Of a stretch of 64,000 nucleotides of DNA, positions 22,674 through 35,035 are shown piece after piece (the first letter of the stretch is position 1; each line of letters begins with the position of its first letter). A model generated the notes under the pieces. The model saw only the letters and a program-made list of their open reading frames with translations, ran no database searches and was not told the origin of the DNA. The position numbers were made by a program, and so were the translations under genes. Source of the stretch: Multifurca ochricompacta (lineage: Eukaryota; Basidiomycota; Agaricomycetes; Russulales; Russulaceae); assembly GCA_022496185.1 (NCBI GenBank), contig WTXG01000017.1:248001-312000 (forward strand), in the 5' to 3' direction.

Positions 22674-25533
22674 GTGCTTGAAGGGGCATACAGGAGCTGT
22701 AAAAAACTTGCGCAAGACAGAAGAAGGTTTATTGTCTTATGTATATTTGATTTTGGGGGGGGGAAACGAAGATTGCACCTCTTAAAAATAAAATGATTAG
22801 ATATGAGGGTTTCTTGATGTATGGTGTCGTGGAACCCGTCAGTCGCGTTCTCGCTTGTCACTCCCGTAAATCCGTGAAAGCCTCGCTTCATGGTGTCGGC
22901 GGAGACAAGCCATTGGGTGTAGTCAAGTTGTAGTATGCGCCCACCCATGGACTGGAGAGATCGATGAAAAGTCGCAAGTTCCAAGGATGTTCGGACTGGA
23001 GTATGACGTAGTGTGATGGTCCTAGAACATGGAGTATAAATAGAGGCCAAGAGAGAGGGACAAAAGAAAATAAAAGAAAGAGTGATGGTTGCCCTTTCCA
23101 TGGGGATTACCACGGGAAAGCTACGGGGTATGCGCACCCGCGGGTTTTTGAATAAAAAAGTTCGAGTGGTGATGATAACTTAACGACTGGTTGGCAGAGC
23201 ACCCAGGGTGCTGTATTTCCCCTCGCCACCGCCGCCGAGAAACCGCGGAGGGTGAAAGCACGGCCACGGCCATGTGAACTCTCACTCAGTTGGGGAGAGA
23301 ATTCTTTCGGTAAAGGTTTTTTTAATTTCATTTTACCGGCTGCCTCAGCAACAAACCAACAGTGGCAGTGACGGTGCGTAAATGCGTCAGTTCCGCCCAG
23401 TGCTCTGTTTCAAGTTTTTTCCATCATCACGGTCAAACCTCCCCCCCGTTTTTTTTTTTTTTGTCAGTTTCATAAACTGCGACCGAACATGGAAATAAAG
23501 TTGGAGTAATGCATTTTAATGAGGCTGTACTTGGCGCTAGTAAGCAAGCATCCGGTGGTGGTGTTGGTGGTGAAGTGGCTCTAGCGCACTTGTGGAAGTC
23601 ACGGGATGTACTGTATGTCTCAACGGGGACACACGGCCCGTCCCTCCTCCTTTTCCATTATTATTCCACCATCAGACCTCTGCGCCAAACTATCAGCCAT
23701 CGGTGACTTGACCAAAACCCTGGGATAGGATGATGATAGGGGGAAAGGACGGGAGTAAGGTATCGTTTTGTTTTGTTCTTTTGACGGAATCCGATGCACG
23801 AGATGGAGGGAGAGGGGGGAGAGTAATAACACTCCGGACGGATCGGTCCTACAGTTCCTACAGTTCTTACTTCCTACACTCAGTTACGCAGTCGTAAAAT
23901 ATACATCCCCCTCCTCACCCGTGCTCGGCATCTATTATTATCATTATTAAACACAAACTCCCGTGCTTAAAACGCGAGGCGTACGCGTGTTGTATAGCCT
24001 TTGTATATATTACATCAAAAAATTCAAAAAAGTAATACGACTATAATAATGTTTAGGTCATGTCTTACATCCCTCCATCCCTGGTGGATGGCTGAGGGGA
24101 CGCCACATACACGAGTTCGTGAATACATGGGCGGTGGTGGCCAAGATGGACGCATTTGTAGGACCGCCCGAGATAAACGCTGTTTGTCCCGTCCGTCAGG
24201 GCCATCGTCAACTCCCCCACATCGTGGCCCCCCCCACACGTGGGTGACGCCATTGCTTGCGATGCACCCTTTTTCGCGAGCGAGTTCAAAGTGGTAAGGT
24301 ACAAGTAGTTTATATTTATATTCCTTGGACCCAGGACCGGGAGGGTCATTAGGTATGGAAATGTAAGTTTCTGGCGCATCCACAGGAACAAGGCACTCGT
24401 GAGAATGAGTTCTGATGAGCCGAGGACGAGACGAGATGTTACTTACGTTCATCGCCTACTTCTCTCACTCACGCACGAATCAAGACCCCTTCCCCGAATC
24501 TGGTATCCATGAAAAAAAAAAAAGAGTCTCCAGCTGTTTCTGATGGATTGAAACGGGTGGGATGGGGCCCAGAAGGATGAGAGAGCGGGTGGGAGGTTAC
24601 GTAGATGATATGAGGTTACGTTGGAGATGTATGTGTCGCATCGCCTCGATCAACCGAATAAGTGTCCTCACTCTTTCTTACTACGACAGCCCCGAGAACT
24701 AGTATTAGTAGTGGCATATTAGCGTGTTAGCAGAGCAGAGATGACTCGATTCAGGGTGGATCTTATCTTCGGTTTGTGGCTGGCTTGAACTCGACACCGA
24801 ACACCAGGAATGGATCAAACCACACAGCCAATCTCTCGCCGCCGGGATCGAACCGAACCAGGTCATTTCTCGGTAATCACAGGTCCGTACCCGTACTCGT
24901 ACCCGTACCCGTTCCCGTTGTTCTCGTTCCCGACACCGACACAGGCTGACAAGTACTGCCTCCCGGGTTATGATGAGGCAGAACTGAAAGGCTTTTCCGG
25001 TGTTAGGAAGTCGTACGGATTAGCATCACTTAGACCTCTTAATGGATTTTTCACTTTGTTGGGTTGGTGGTTGTGGCGGTGAGAAGCGTCTTGTAGTCTT
25101 GTTGTTGCAGCCCCCCGTATTCCGGATTTCCGGATAAAAGGCTCACCTCATCCATTATTTATTAACCACGTTCAGTTGGATTTCTGTCGACATCATTAAT
25201 TCCAAGCCACCACTCATTATCGGACATCAGTCACAAAATCAAAAACACGCGCTGACCGCCCAACCACCTGGAAAGGACAACCCCCCCCCCCCCTCTCTTT
25301 TGTTTTTTGTTTTTGAACATTGAACATTTTAAACTTTCCATTCCAGCCACCACTTGGAAAAGACCATATAATTCTACCTCGCATTCTGCCTTAATTCGCT
25401 TCTCCCCCTCCCCCACTTCCCCCTAATTATTTTCCCTTCCTCTTTCGTCCCAATTTATCCCCTCAAGTGCTCCCAATCCACACCCCCCTCTTTTTTGTTT
25501 CTTCCCTCCTTCATCTTGACCGTCAACTTTCAA
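22674..25533. other. 2.9-kb spacer without a supported gene
   Basis: Between MET17 and the nucleotidyltransferase-like gene. The minus strand at 24024-24452 has two overlapping open frames of 108-142 codons with no recognisable motif and odd composition. Homopolymer runs (T at 23450-23462, C at 25281-25294) and polypyrimidine tracts before 25534 are visible. Confidence 0.5.
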
Positions 25534-26440
25534 ATGGCACTATATTTTTACCCTCAGACCGTGTTGCTTCCTGCACCGGTTCTAGCGCCACCAAGACCAC
25601 CGGCTCTCAAACCTATCAATGACGTCCCTCTCACTCGAGGACTTCTTAAGCATGTCTTGACGGACTTTTCGGAGCGACTTTATCATTCCTTTCGGCGCCA
25701 GGTTCGATTGGTTATTCATGGTGGCGCCGTTATGGTCTTGCACTCCTCTTTTAACCACCGAGAGAGCACCCAGGACGTCGACTATATCCATCGTGCCTTC
25801 GCTGCTGAGTACCATGCCCTAGGTTTCGTCGACGCAGAACAGAGACTTCGCACGTGTATAGCGGAGACCGCTCTCAGATTTAACCTTGGGGCGGATTGGA
25901 TGAACGACCATGCAGATGTAGCATTACCTATGGCTCTTGAGTGCGTCATTCTCATTCTTTAAAAGCGAACAAGATTACCAACCACTCTTTTCCCCTATCC
26001 CTTCCTTCCTTCCCTCTCCCCCTTTGAACAGCCAGCATGGTCGTACCTATGATCCCATCTTCCACGCGTCCGCACGACACGAAAACTCCGTCCCACAAAC
26101 GATATTCAGTGAGCGTGGACTCGCCCTCGTCGCCGTACCCTGGCCATGGGCTATCGCGCTCAAACTAGTGCGGTACGCGAAACAGGACCCTGCTGATTGT
26201 GCTGCCATCCTACGCCTCGGCTTCGCGCAGCGTGGCATTCGTTGGACCCTTGCTGGGCTTGAACAGTGGATATCCGAACGGTGTTGGCCGATGGGATATT
26301 CGGGTTATCAACCGCCTCAGCGCGCGCAGCTCCGGCAGCGGATACAGGACGCGATCACTCGTGCGTTTCCGGACAATTCACTGTCCTCTCATCGACCACC
26401 GGCGCGTATGACTAGCGAAACCTCGCTTTATTTCTCTTGA
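25534..26440 (+). CDS. Predicted nucleotidyltransferase-fold protein
   Basis: 271-aa protein from two exons (25534-25940 and 26032-26440) joined by a 91-nt intron with a strong polypyrimidine tract. Residues 57-85 carry a pattern like the MNT/AbiEii class of nucleotidyltransferases: a buried strand, then HGGAVMVLHSS with the Gly-Gly pair (63-64), then R-x-S/T-x-D-x-D as RESTQDVD (D81, D83). The second half has VAVPWPWAIALKLVRYAK and a helical region like the helical partner domain of such proteins. Family members transfer nucleotides to RNA or protein, or are catalytically idle; the bacterial relatives are antitoxin/toxin components. Function here is unknown and the class is inferred from motif spacing alone. 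Convergent with the epoxide hydrolase gene. Confidence 0.6.
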
Positions 26441-27710
26441 TTTTGACTTTTTTTTTTGACCCTCCACACGCACACGCACGTGCACACTCTTTCCCTCTCC
26501 GATCTTCACCCCTGCCTGCTTATTTTTTTTTGTTTTTTTTGCTATACCCTCGCAATTTCAAAGGGCTTTTTTCTTACTGTTATGACATGCACCTTCCGTT
26601 CCCTCTCTCTCTCTCTCTTTTCTATTTAAATTCATCATCACAGCGTGTTGCATTACATACAATCGAGGACTCTGATACCTTGAACTACTAATTAGGTTCG
26701 CAGCATCTTTTTTTTCATTTCATCTTCATCATTTTACGTTGTCATCCCTCGCATTTTTGGACATTAGTCAAGTGTTTAACTGTATGAACATGGGCAATTT
26801 ACTACATAGATACCAGCGACATACACAAGACACACGACCCAAACAACATACCCCCTCCCTTGATCGAAGCGCACAGCCCCTCCCTCCTCCCCCTTCCCCC
26901 TTCCCCCCCCTTAAAACAAAGAGGGGTGAATTGAACCCTTTTTTAATTTTTTTCATTTAGCGATGCTGTGTATTATCATGTGCTGTGTTCATCATCCTAG
27001 TAGTACTGTATGGTCTGTCTGTCACCTCGCTGTTCGTGGGAATGATAATTGTTTCTCTTCTCTTACTTACCTGTATGTGCGTAACACAGCAAAAAACGCC
27101 ACAATGCACACACGTTCTCTTCTTCCAGTCCAGTCCAACCAACCAGATCCAAAAATAAAAACACGCTGTTTTCTATCCTTCATTATTCCTAACAACCCTC
27201 TTCCCGCTTCTTTCAACGTTGCACGTGACCGATATAGCAAATTCATTCATTCATGCGCTCCCTCTTCTTTAATTCTATTCCAATCCTATCTTAATCCTTT
27301 TTTATTTTTGATGTGTTCTATGTATGCGTGCATACAAACTTGATCGGGAGGAGGAGGAATGATTAATTTCAGGCAAACGGTTTAAAATTGGCTGTGTAAT
27401 GGCTGTTACCCTGTGTAGGTCAATGGACAGGGAGATCAGGTGTTCTGACAATACACAGGACAAGACAATGGAAAGAAAAGGCAAGTGATATTCCTGGGTA
27501 ACGACTCTGTAAGAAACAAGGTGCTCGAAACTGGGATATAGGGCTCTCAGAAAGCCTGGTATAAATACAGAGAGCTGAGGACGTGTATAGATCACATGAC
27601 ATCGGAACGGACAGTCGGTCTCACGTGTGAGGGCGGCGAAGACGTATATATATTCTGAGACAGCAGCCATGGCCCTTCCATACAGTACAGTAGACCATAG
27701 ACCCGCGCCA
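26441..27710. other. Spacer between convergent genes
   Basis: About 1.27 kb of AT- and pyrimidine-rich DNA with T runs (26449-26458, 26522-26540) and CT repeats (26600-26618). Probably 3' UTRs of the nucleotidyltransferase and epoxide hydrolase genes; no gene seen. Confidence 0.5.
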
Positions 27711-29429
27711 TCAATAACCAGTACAACCAGGTACGACTGCCGCAGCGGGACCAGATCTGCCAAACATCTTCCTGAGATCACCTACGAGCGCGTCTGGCTG
27801 CTCGTATGCCGCAAAATGACCACCGGCTTCATGTTCCGACTCGAATACGACTCGTGCTTTGGCTCGTATCAAACTGTTTTCAGGTCCGTCCATCCATTCA
27901 AAATCATCAGTCAGTCAGTCGTTAGTGGCGAAAAAAAAAAAAAAAACGAAAATTGAAAAGAAATAAATTAAAAAAAAAAAAATACGTACGATTTTGGAAA
28001 TTTCGCAAGTTCTTTGGGGAAAAAGGATAATCCAATTGGAACCGTCGTCTTGGGGAAACAGATCGTCTCGCCTGTCTTTGCGAGTTCGTAATAAATCCTG
28101 ACTGACGCGGCGGGTCCCGCTCTGGAGAACCAATATATCGAGACCCAAGTGAGCACTGCGCGATATAAATAATCATTGTTGAGAAGGGTTTCATCATATA
28201 TATAGAAAAAAAGGGGGCTCACCTTCGTCGTCGGTCCATGGGTACCCGTCCGTCCAAGAGACGAGCTTCTCGTAGATCCACGCGAGTAGACCGACAGGCG
28301 AATCGGCGAGGCCGTAACCGAGCGTCTGAGGCTTCGTCGACTGTTCCACGAAGTAACCCATCCCGTTCTGGAAGAAAGTTTGGGAGGAAGCGATCCCTTT
28401 TCGTTCGCTGGCCGTGGGGCGACTCAAGAGGCATTTGAGGAACTTTAGGGGACTTTGACGGAAGGTGAGCGGTTCGGACCTGATTAGTTTTTATTTTTAT
28501 TTTTTTTGAAAAGAAAAATAAATAAATAAATAAATAGGGATGAGGGGAGGAATCAGAACTCGCAAAAAGAACCATAAATGCAAAGGAAAATTGGCTTACA
28601 TTGGGAAATTCGTATGAGATGCTTTGACATGGTGAGGTCCATATTTGGAGGCTGTGGTGAGAGTCAGCTACAAGGGTGTTCAAACGCTGTTAATGCCACC
28701 ACGTCCTTTAAAGGAGCTAGAAATTTATCTTACAACATGACCCCAGTCTCCGCCTTGTGTCACGTATTTTGTGTATCCTAATGAGATCATCAGTTTATTG
28801 AAGAGCTGAATGAAATAAAATAAAATAATCGTGAGAACGTGCGAGCAGACGATCTACGGAGCCGAAGTTTACACACACCTCGGCGTAGTGCTTTCCGTTG
28901 AACCCTTTCTTCAGTACCCCTTCAGACCAGGCATATCCTGGAAGACTGGGAGCGACGACGTGAAACGATGGGTGGTCGGGTGAGCCTGCCGTCAAGAGCG
29001 GCAACACTTTCGTCACCTCGAGGAAGCTTCCTGGCCCTGTTGGTTGGAATCATGTTGTGCGACAAGGTCTCGACGGTAGAGGAAAGAGATAGGGGAAACG
29101 GACGACGTACAACCGTGGACGAATAACAGCGGAATTGCATCCTTTACGGTACTTTTCTGGTGCACGTAATGCACATTCAGCTCACCAAACCCACTTACTT
29201 CGACTGAACGCGTGAACATGGGTAGTAGGTTAAGCTCGCGTTCATGCTTGCGCCAGCCGTAGTCGCTCTTCCACCTCTCAGCGAGGCGTTTTATGGCCGC
29301 GAGCGGGGCACCATATTCCAACTTGGCATCACTGATTTCGTCTGGAAGGCGGGCGTCCTCGAGCTTGCGTTTAAGGAGTTCAATCGCCTCCTCCGGTACA
29401 GCTATTTGAAAGGGCTGTTCGTTGTCCAT
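27711..29429 (-). CDS. Epoxide hydrolase (alpha/beta hydrolase, EHN type)
   Basis: Microsomal-type epoxide hydrolase homologue that opens epoxides to diols, about 392 aa. Minus-strand exons: 29111-29429, 28879-29036, 28742-28805, 28600-28651, 28223-28479, 27990-28155 and 27711-27873. Start ATG at 29429. The N-terminal EHN domain opens with [20 protein letters not shown]. The oxyanion motif HGWPGSFLEV spans the first junction, whose donor is GTACGT. The nucleophile Asp lies in TQGGDW at the end of exon 3. The cap region has [20 protein letters not shown], and the catalytic His is in [16 protein letters not shown]. One odd point: right after GGDW the only frame-preserving splice drops about ten residues present in relatives; the strong donor GTAAGA eight bases further on gives the wrong phase. 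The elbow region may be mis-modelled or damaged. Confidence 0.8.
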
Positions 29430-30079
29430 GGTGGTTAAAGCGGAAAGGTGAGGGCCTGGCGTTGAGCTGAACGATAAAAATAAAAAATAAAAAAAGGACT
29501 CTAAAAACCTGTGTGGCGTTATATTTAAATTCAGTACCAGCGCTCATAAGAAGCTGAATTGTGTTGACAAACACGGAGTGATTGGTCGAATGGAAAAAAA
29601 CATTATTCAGCCGAGGAGAACGTTATAGGATGAGTTGATTAGTCCGTTAGGCCCGGACCCGAATAGCGCGAGATTGCAGGCTTTTTCGCGACAGTTTCTC
29701 TGCCCTGCTCAAAGAAAAAGGTCAGGGATAGTGATGGAAGCGTTGTATGCGACACGACGCAGGGTCAAACGCGAAGTTGCTCACGAGCGTACCCGAAGAT
29801 GCGGGGGTATTGACGGATAAACGGCAACCGGGGTAGACGCCCCGGGCGCAAAACATAAATTTCATGGTTAGTCAGGTGCAAAAAGACGCGCGGACAATTG
29901 AGTTTGGATAGGTGTGCGGATGTAGATTTCCATAGTGTACACACGCAACATAATATAATCCGCATAAAAGCCACCCATGTCACCGCCGTCTGGTTGTCTG
30001 ATTCACTTCGTAGGCGATACTCAAGAGAAACAGTTCGAGTACGTCTATCGATATGGTTTGCGGTCATGTACCCTGCACA
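29430..30079. other. Intergenic
   Basis: 650 bp between the epoxide hydrolase start and the end of the small coiled-coil gene; no gene or clear regulatory element seen. Confidence 0.5.
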
Positions 30080-30596
30080 TCATGGTTTCAGAACCTGTAC
30101 TTTATAAGAGTTTCTCCGTGAATTAAGACTCGCCTGCAATTGAAGAGAGTTCTCAGAAGTGAGTTGTGATTGGCCAGCAGGAGGCAATAATTGAGGGACA
30201 TCCGTCGAATCGCCGCTTGCTTGGCAAGAAGCTGATAAGAAATAAAGAAAAACATGGTTTTTGGTGGCGACCAGAAGGTTAAGGAACTACCACACATACC
30301 TGAGCCTTGTTCCGTGTTCCATTCAAGTCCAGGCGAAAGCCTGGCTCCTCTAAGTGTGCCAGAAAAAAAAGAAAGAGTGACCTAACACACCTCTTGATAA
30401 GTGTTTCTCCGCGCTGCCCGAGCTCCCTTTGCTGCGCATGAAGACGTTCATTCATTTCCGTGTCGAGGTTACCAGCGGTACGAAGGCGATACGCTTCAGT
30501 ACGGAATGCTTGGGTGTCCTGGCGGAGGGTCTGTAACTCAACCCAAATGGCCTGTCTTTCTTGCGCTTGAATTTGATCATTGATAGGTTCAGACAT
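30080..30596 (-). CDS. Small coiled-coil protein, unknown
   Basis: 135-aa protein from three minus-strand exons: 30391-30596, 30300-30349 and 30080-30231, with GT-AG introns of 41 and 68 nt. Start ATG at 30596. Residues 1-70 form a charged, Gln/Arg/Glu-rich helix likely to be a coiled coil (IWVELQTLRQDTQAFRTEAY and RLHAQQRELGQRGETLIKR). The tail is polar, ending YKVQVLKP. The continuous frame over three exons with good splice sites is the main support; I do not recognise the family. The 5' end lies 225 bp from the PMS1 start on the opposite strand, so the two may share a promoter. Confidence 0.6.
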
Positions 30597-30821
30597 GATG
30601 GGAATAATAATTAAACGGTATACATGAGGACGCAAAGGTGTAGTGAAAGGAATCAGATTACAGACGAGTTGGATAAAAATAGATAGATAAGATAAGATAA
30701 GAGTGGCATGACCAACACGATCACGTGATACGTGACAATGACGTCGGCGATCTCCTTGGCCTTGGCCTTGTGGTTATGCTTAGCTTCTTAGCTTAGCTTA
30801 TAACCAGCCCAGCGAGTCGCT
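30597..30821. promoter_or_regulatory. Bidirectional promoter, coiled-coil gene / PMS1
   Basis: 225 bp between two start codons that point away from each other. It contains TCACGTGA at 30721-30728, with a partial second copy (ACGTGA), then TGACGTCG at 30739-30746 and repeats of CTTAGCTTAG near 30778-30800. CACGTG and TGACGTCA-like sites are bZIP/bHLH targets in fungi; their use here is not shown. Confidence 0.45.
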
Positions 30822-33800
30822 ATGAGCTCAGAGTTAAGCAGTGTCCCTGCCAGAGTCATCAATCCCATTGATTCTCACTCTGTACATCGTATCACATCGG
30901 GTCAAGTTGTCATAGATCTACAGACAGCTGCAAAAGAACTTCTCGAGAATTCCCTCGATGCCGGCGCAACAAACATTGGTTTGTAACTATTCGCATTTTT
31001 TGCTTCGACCTCTAACTGGGGGGACCTGGACTATTTATTGCAGAGGTCCGTTTTAAAGACTATGGCCTAAAGTCTATCGAGGTCATCGATAATGGAAGTG
31101 GTATAGCACCAAAGGATTACGAGTCCGTCGGTATGTCCTACCACACTTTCCCCACACTTTTTGATAATTACCTTCGGGAAACAGCACTTAAACACCACAC
31201 ATCAAAACTCACCTCTTTCTCCGACCTCACCTCTGTCCTCACATTTGGTTTCCGCGGCGAGGCTCTTTCTTCTTTGTGTGCGCTCTCCGAGAGCGTCAGC
31301 GTTACCACTGCAACTGTCGCGCAGGCGCCAATGGGCACTGTCCTCATCTTTGATAGTTCTGGTCGTTTGACCAGTTGCAGTGGGAAAGTCGCCCGTCAGG
31401 TGCGACGCGCTTTTTAAGGTTCCCTCTCTTATGAATCTGAACTGATAGTGGCGCAAAGCGTGGGACTACGGTCACCATCAATGGCTTGTTTGTTCCGCTT
31501 CCTGTGAGGCGGAAAGAACTCGAGCGCCATGCGAAACGGGAATTTAGCAAAGCATTACATCTCCTTACGGCTTATGCGCTTGTTCCGTGCACTCGGGAGA
31601 ACAGTGGGGTCATTCTCACCGTTTCCAACACTCCTGATGGTGGGTGCGTGAACCCCGCGAATTCTTCGGATGTGTGCGGGTTCCAGAGAAGCTGACGATA
31701 GGAACACAGAAAGAAGACTACACAGCTCCGTACAGATGGAGCAACTTCTATCCGTGCCTCCATTGGCGCCTTGTGGAGCCCGAAGCAACTCGAAAATCTT
31801 GTTGACCTTAACTTATCTTTCCGAGTGGTTCCAGACAAGGCAGTTCTGCGCCGTCGAGAAGAGGGCACTGTCGAAAGCCAGTATGTATTTCCCTCCCTCC
31901 CCCTTAGTCTACAGTGCTCCTTTTTCATCATAGATTGAATTGGACAGTCAAATACGGGTGGAGGGTCTCGTCTCTAAGTTTGCTCCTGGTGCTGGCCGTG
32001 CTGGAACCGACCGCCAGTTTTTTTTTATTAACGGACGGCCGTGCGCGCCAGTGAAGGTGCAGAAAGCAATAAACGAGATTTATCGTACGTTCAACGCCAG
32101 CCAATCTCCATTTATCATCGCGGACTTCATCTTGCCGACTGGTATGTACCTCCGTCATCCTATGTGAATGTGCCGTGATGTGGATGACCTTGTCACAGAT
32201 TCGTGTGATATCAATGTGAGCCCAGACAAGCGGACTATACTCCTGCACAGCGAAAACAACCTTATAGAAGCTCTCAAGGTCCGTCTTGTTGTCCGACCAT
32301 GAAACTCTTCATGAATCCTACGGGGGGTCTGTCTATAGGTGGCGCTGACAGAGTCGTTCGATACTACACGGTCGGACTTTGTGCTCAATGCGACACAAGT
32401 TGCCCTTGCACGGAAAGAGATGAAAGATTCTCCGATAGATGACGACAGACCAGTGAATGACAAGGAGAGACTACCCTTGTTTGTACCCGACGACGAAGAC
32501 CAAGATGGCGACAATGATCCTGTTGACGCCCAGGGTGCCCCAGCGAACGAATCAGAAAGCAACCAAGTACCTACGGACGGCGCCGAGATACCTCTTCCTC
32601 CGAAAGAGCTGCACGTCCATACATCACCACCTCAAAAGGAGCCCCGGTTGGCTCAGAAACGGCCGCGTTCACCATCACCGGTTCCCGTCTCCGCCATTGA
32701 AGCACGCTTTTCTAAAAGGGTTGCAATTCCACCCTCTCCTTCCTCGGCACCGGCGCCAGCACCAGTACCAGTGCCAGTGCCAGCACGCTCGACCTCCACC
32801 TCTCAACGCTTAAATGGCCCCGGGCGTACTCCAGCACGGGTGGAGGAAATTCTTTCTACGAATACCAGTATCACCGGGCGGGTTGTACAGACGGTGCTTG
32901 ATACATCCGGCGCATCATGGAACCTGAAGCTTGGACAAGAAGGTCCACCCCGCAAACGTCCACATCTGAGGGGTATCAGCGAAATTAGCTCCCCTAAGAA
33001 TGCGAGAGTCAACCTACGCGCTCGGCTCGCGGGATTTGCTCGTGATGGCTCCCAAGTCGTACAGGACAGCAGGGGGGAGGGGGCCGAAGACAGCCCGGAG
33101 GAAGAGGAAGAGGAAGAGGAAGAGGAAGAGGAAGAAGAGGCTGAACTGAAAGGCGTGGAGGAGAAGTGGAATTCGAAGAAGCTGGATAGTGACGGGGATG
33201 ACCACAAGCTCGGCCGTGAGGAGGAGCCATCTATGGATGTGGTGGATGAAACGATGGATGTCGATTTCTCTGTGGACGAAAATGATATCTTGAAACCGTC
33301 TCACGATACCTCGCGCATAGTCGCAACAGCAGATACGGCTTCTCCAGTCTCATCACGAACCGACGAAGTTGATCCCATATCATCCAACGACGACGACGTT
33401 CTACCGGACTCACTCTCGAGCAGCAAAAAGCCGTTGAGTAGCGTTGCAGCCGCTACCCCGTCGTCGTCACCACTAACCAAGGTCTATGATATTCGGACTG
33501 AGGTCGTACGCACGGTTGTGGGGGTCATACCATCGCTTGTGTTTGACCTCGACCGTACGACGAACGCATGGTCCGCGTACCTCGAACGCCGATCCACGTC
33601 CGCGTCCAGTTCACAGCCTCAGCAGCCCACATCTCGAAATTTGGATCTAGAGCGGGCCGACTTAGAAGCGGACGACGAGATCGCTACGGCAGCGCTTGCG
33701 CGTTCGCTTACCAAGGCCGACTTTGGCTCCATGGACGTCGTCGGCCAGTTCAACCGCGGCTTCATCGTCGCGCGTCTCCGCAAGACGGACACGGATGGTA

Positions 33801-34608
33801 AGAGCGCGACTGATGACTTGTTCATCGTAGATCAGCACGCGGCAGACGAGAAGTATAATTTTGAGACCTTGCAGACGACGACACGGCTCGAGTCGCAGAG
33901 GTTATTCACGTACGTTTTTTATCATTATTATTCAAAGGGGGAATTGATGACAGATGGATGGTGTGATTGATGGTGCCAGGCCCCGTGTATTGGAATTGAC
34001 GGCTGCGGATGAACTTGTTGCGATCGAAAACATGGGCGTGCTACAGCAAAACGGATTCGAGGTCACGTTGGAGGAGGATCAGCCGGCTGGGCGCCGACTT
34101 CGGCTCGTGGCGCAGCCTGTGAGTAAGAACACGGAATTCGACATGCAAGGTATGAGAATTTGTATTTCCCCATAAATCCATGGGCTCAAAAAAAACCAAA
34201 ACCAAATGGTAGACCTAGAAGAGATATTGCACTTGCTTAGGGATCGTCCCGCAGGAACTCTTGTGCGTTCGTCTAAAACGCGTACGATGTTTGCGATGCG
34301 CGCATGTCGCAAGAGCACTATGATTGGCGAACCGCTTAATGCTAGGCAGATGACGACCGTGAGTCCTCCATCATCGTTTTTGACACCTCACGGCATGCAT
34401 AAATACATATACATATATATATAATATTTCATTTTATTTTATTTTTGTCTAACGGATCAGACAGATCATTCGGCATATGGGGACAATGGACCAGCCATGG
34501 AATTGCCCTCACGGGCGGCCGACGATGAGGCATCTGTCAGACGTGCGGGCATTGGAGAGAGAGGAAGTGAGGGCCGTAGACTGGGCGTTGTTCGTAGTAC
34601 CGCGATAG
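30822..34608 (+). CDS. PMS1: MutL homologue PMS1 (PMS2-type), mismatch repair
   Basis: Subunit of the MutL-alpha heterodimer with MLH1; nicks the strand to be repaired after MutS recognises a mismatch. Nuclear. 1045 aa from eleven exons: 30822-30978, 31044-31130, 31185-31399, 31459-31643, 31710-31884, 31934-32141, 32199-32278, 32339-33909, 33980-34149, 34213-34358, 34465-34608. The GHKL ATPase has all motifs: [12 protein letters not shown] (39-50), DNGSGI (68-73) and GFRGEAL (103-109). The linker is long and disordered, with a run of about 15 acidic residues near 623-637. The C-terminal endonuclease is complete: [12 protein letters not shown] (867-878, DQHA-x2-E-x4-E), ACRKS (980-984) and CPHGRP (1012-1017). 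The length is typical for fungi. The frame is unbroken throughout, so the gene should be functional. Confidence 0.95.
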
Positions 34609-35035
34609 GGCTACCACCCATCTACATATGGACTATACTGTATCTAGTCTAGATTTATTTGTGGGAGATATGAGACAGGTGTGCTGGCAAAGTTTTAGTT
34701 TGAAGTGATGGATGGGAGGTTACACTCTGGGCATTTTACCAGTTCCAGTTCAGTTTATAGCGCTTAACGACAACCATCCAATCATATTCCAAGGTTGACC
34801 CGTAAAAATAATGCCCACAATATTAGCTTCTTCAGAAGCGATTCCCTAGGGCAACACATTGTACGTACGTACGTATTAACGTATTAAATGAATGATAGAT
34901 GAAAAGATGTATTCGATTCGCGGCTGAGGCCAGTTAAGTTAGTTATTATCTACTGAATTACGTAATCTGATGCAAAGGGGAAGGGATGGAATAAGTCCAC
35001 GCGCGTCCGAATGCTCACATCACCCAACAACAGTC
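34609..35035. other. Intergenic, PMS1 to RING gene
   Basis: About 430 bp between tandem genes; contains a short GTAC run (34862-34875). No gene. Confidence 0.5.

Noticed and set aside
24024..24452. Two overlapping minus-strand frames of 108 and 142 codons
   Set aside because: No motif, no convincing splice structure, and both frames cannot be coding; composition follows local base bias.
24835..24865. tRNA T-loop-like string GGTTCGATCCCG on the minus strand
   Set aside because: The flanking five-base arms do not pair and no matching D arm or anticodon arm lies at the right distance.
32803..33304. Antisense Ser/Leu-rich frames in PMS1
   Set aside because: Mirror translations of the GAGGAA repeat and the linker; PMS1 itself is unambiguous.
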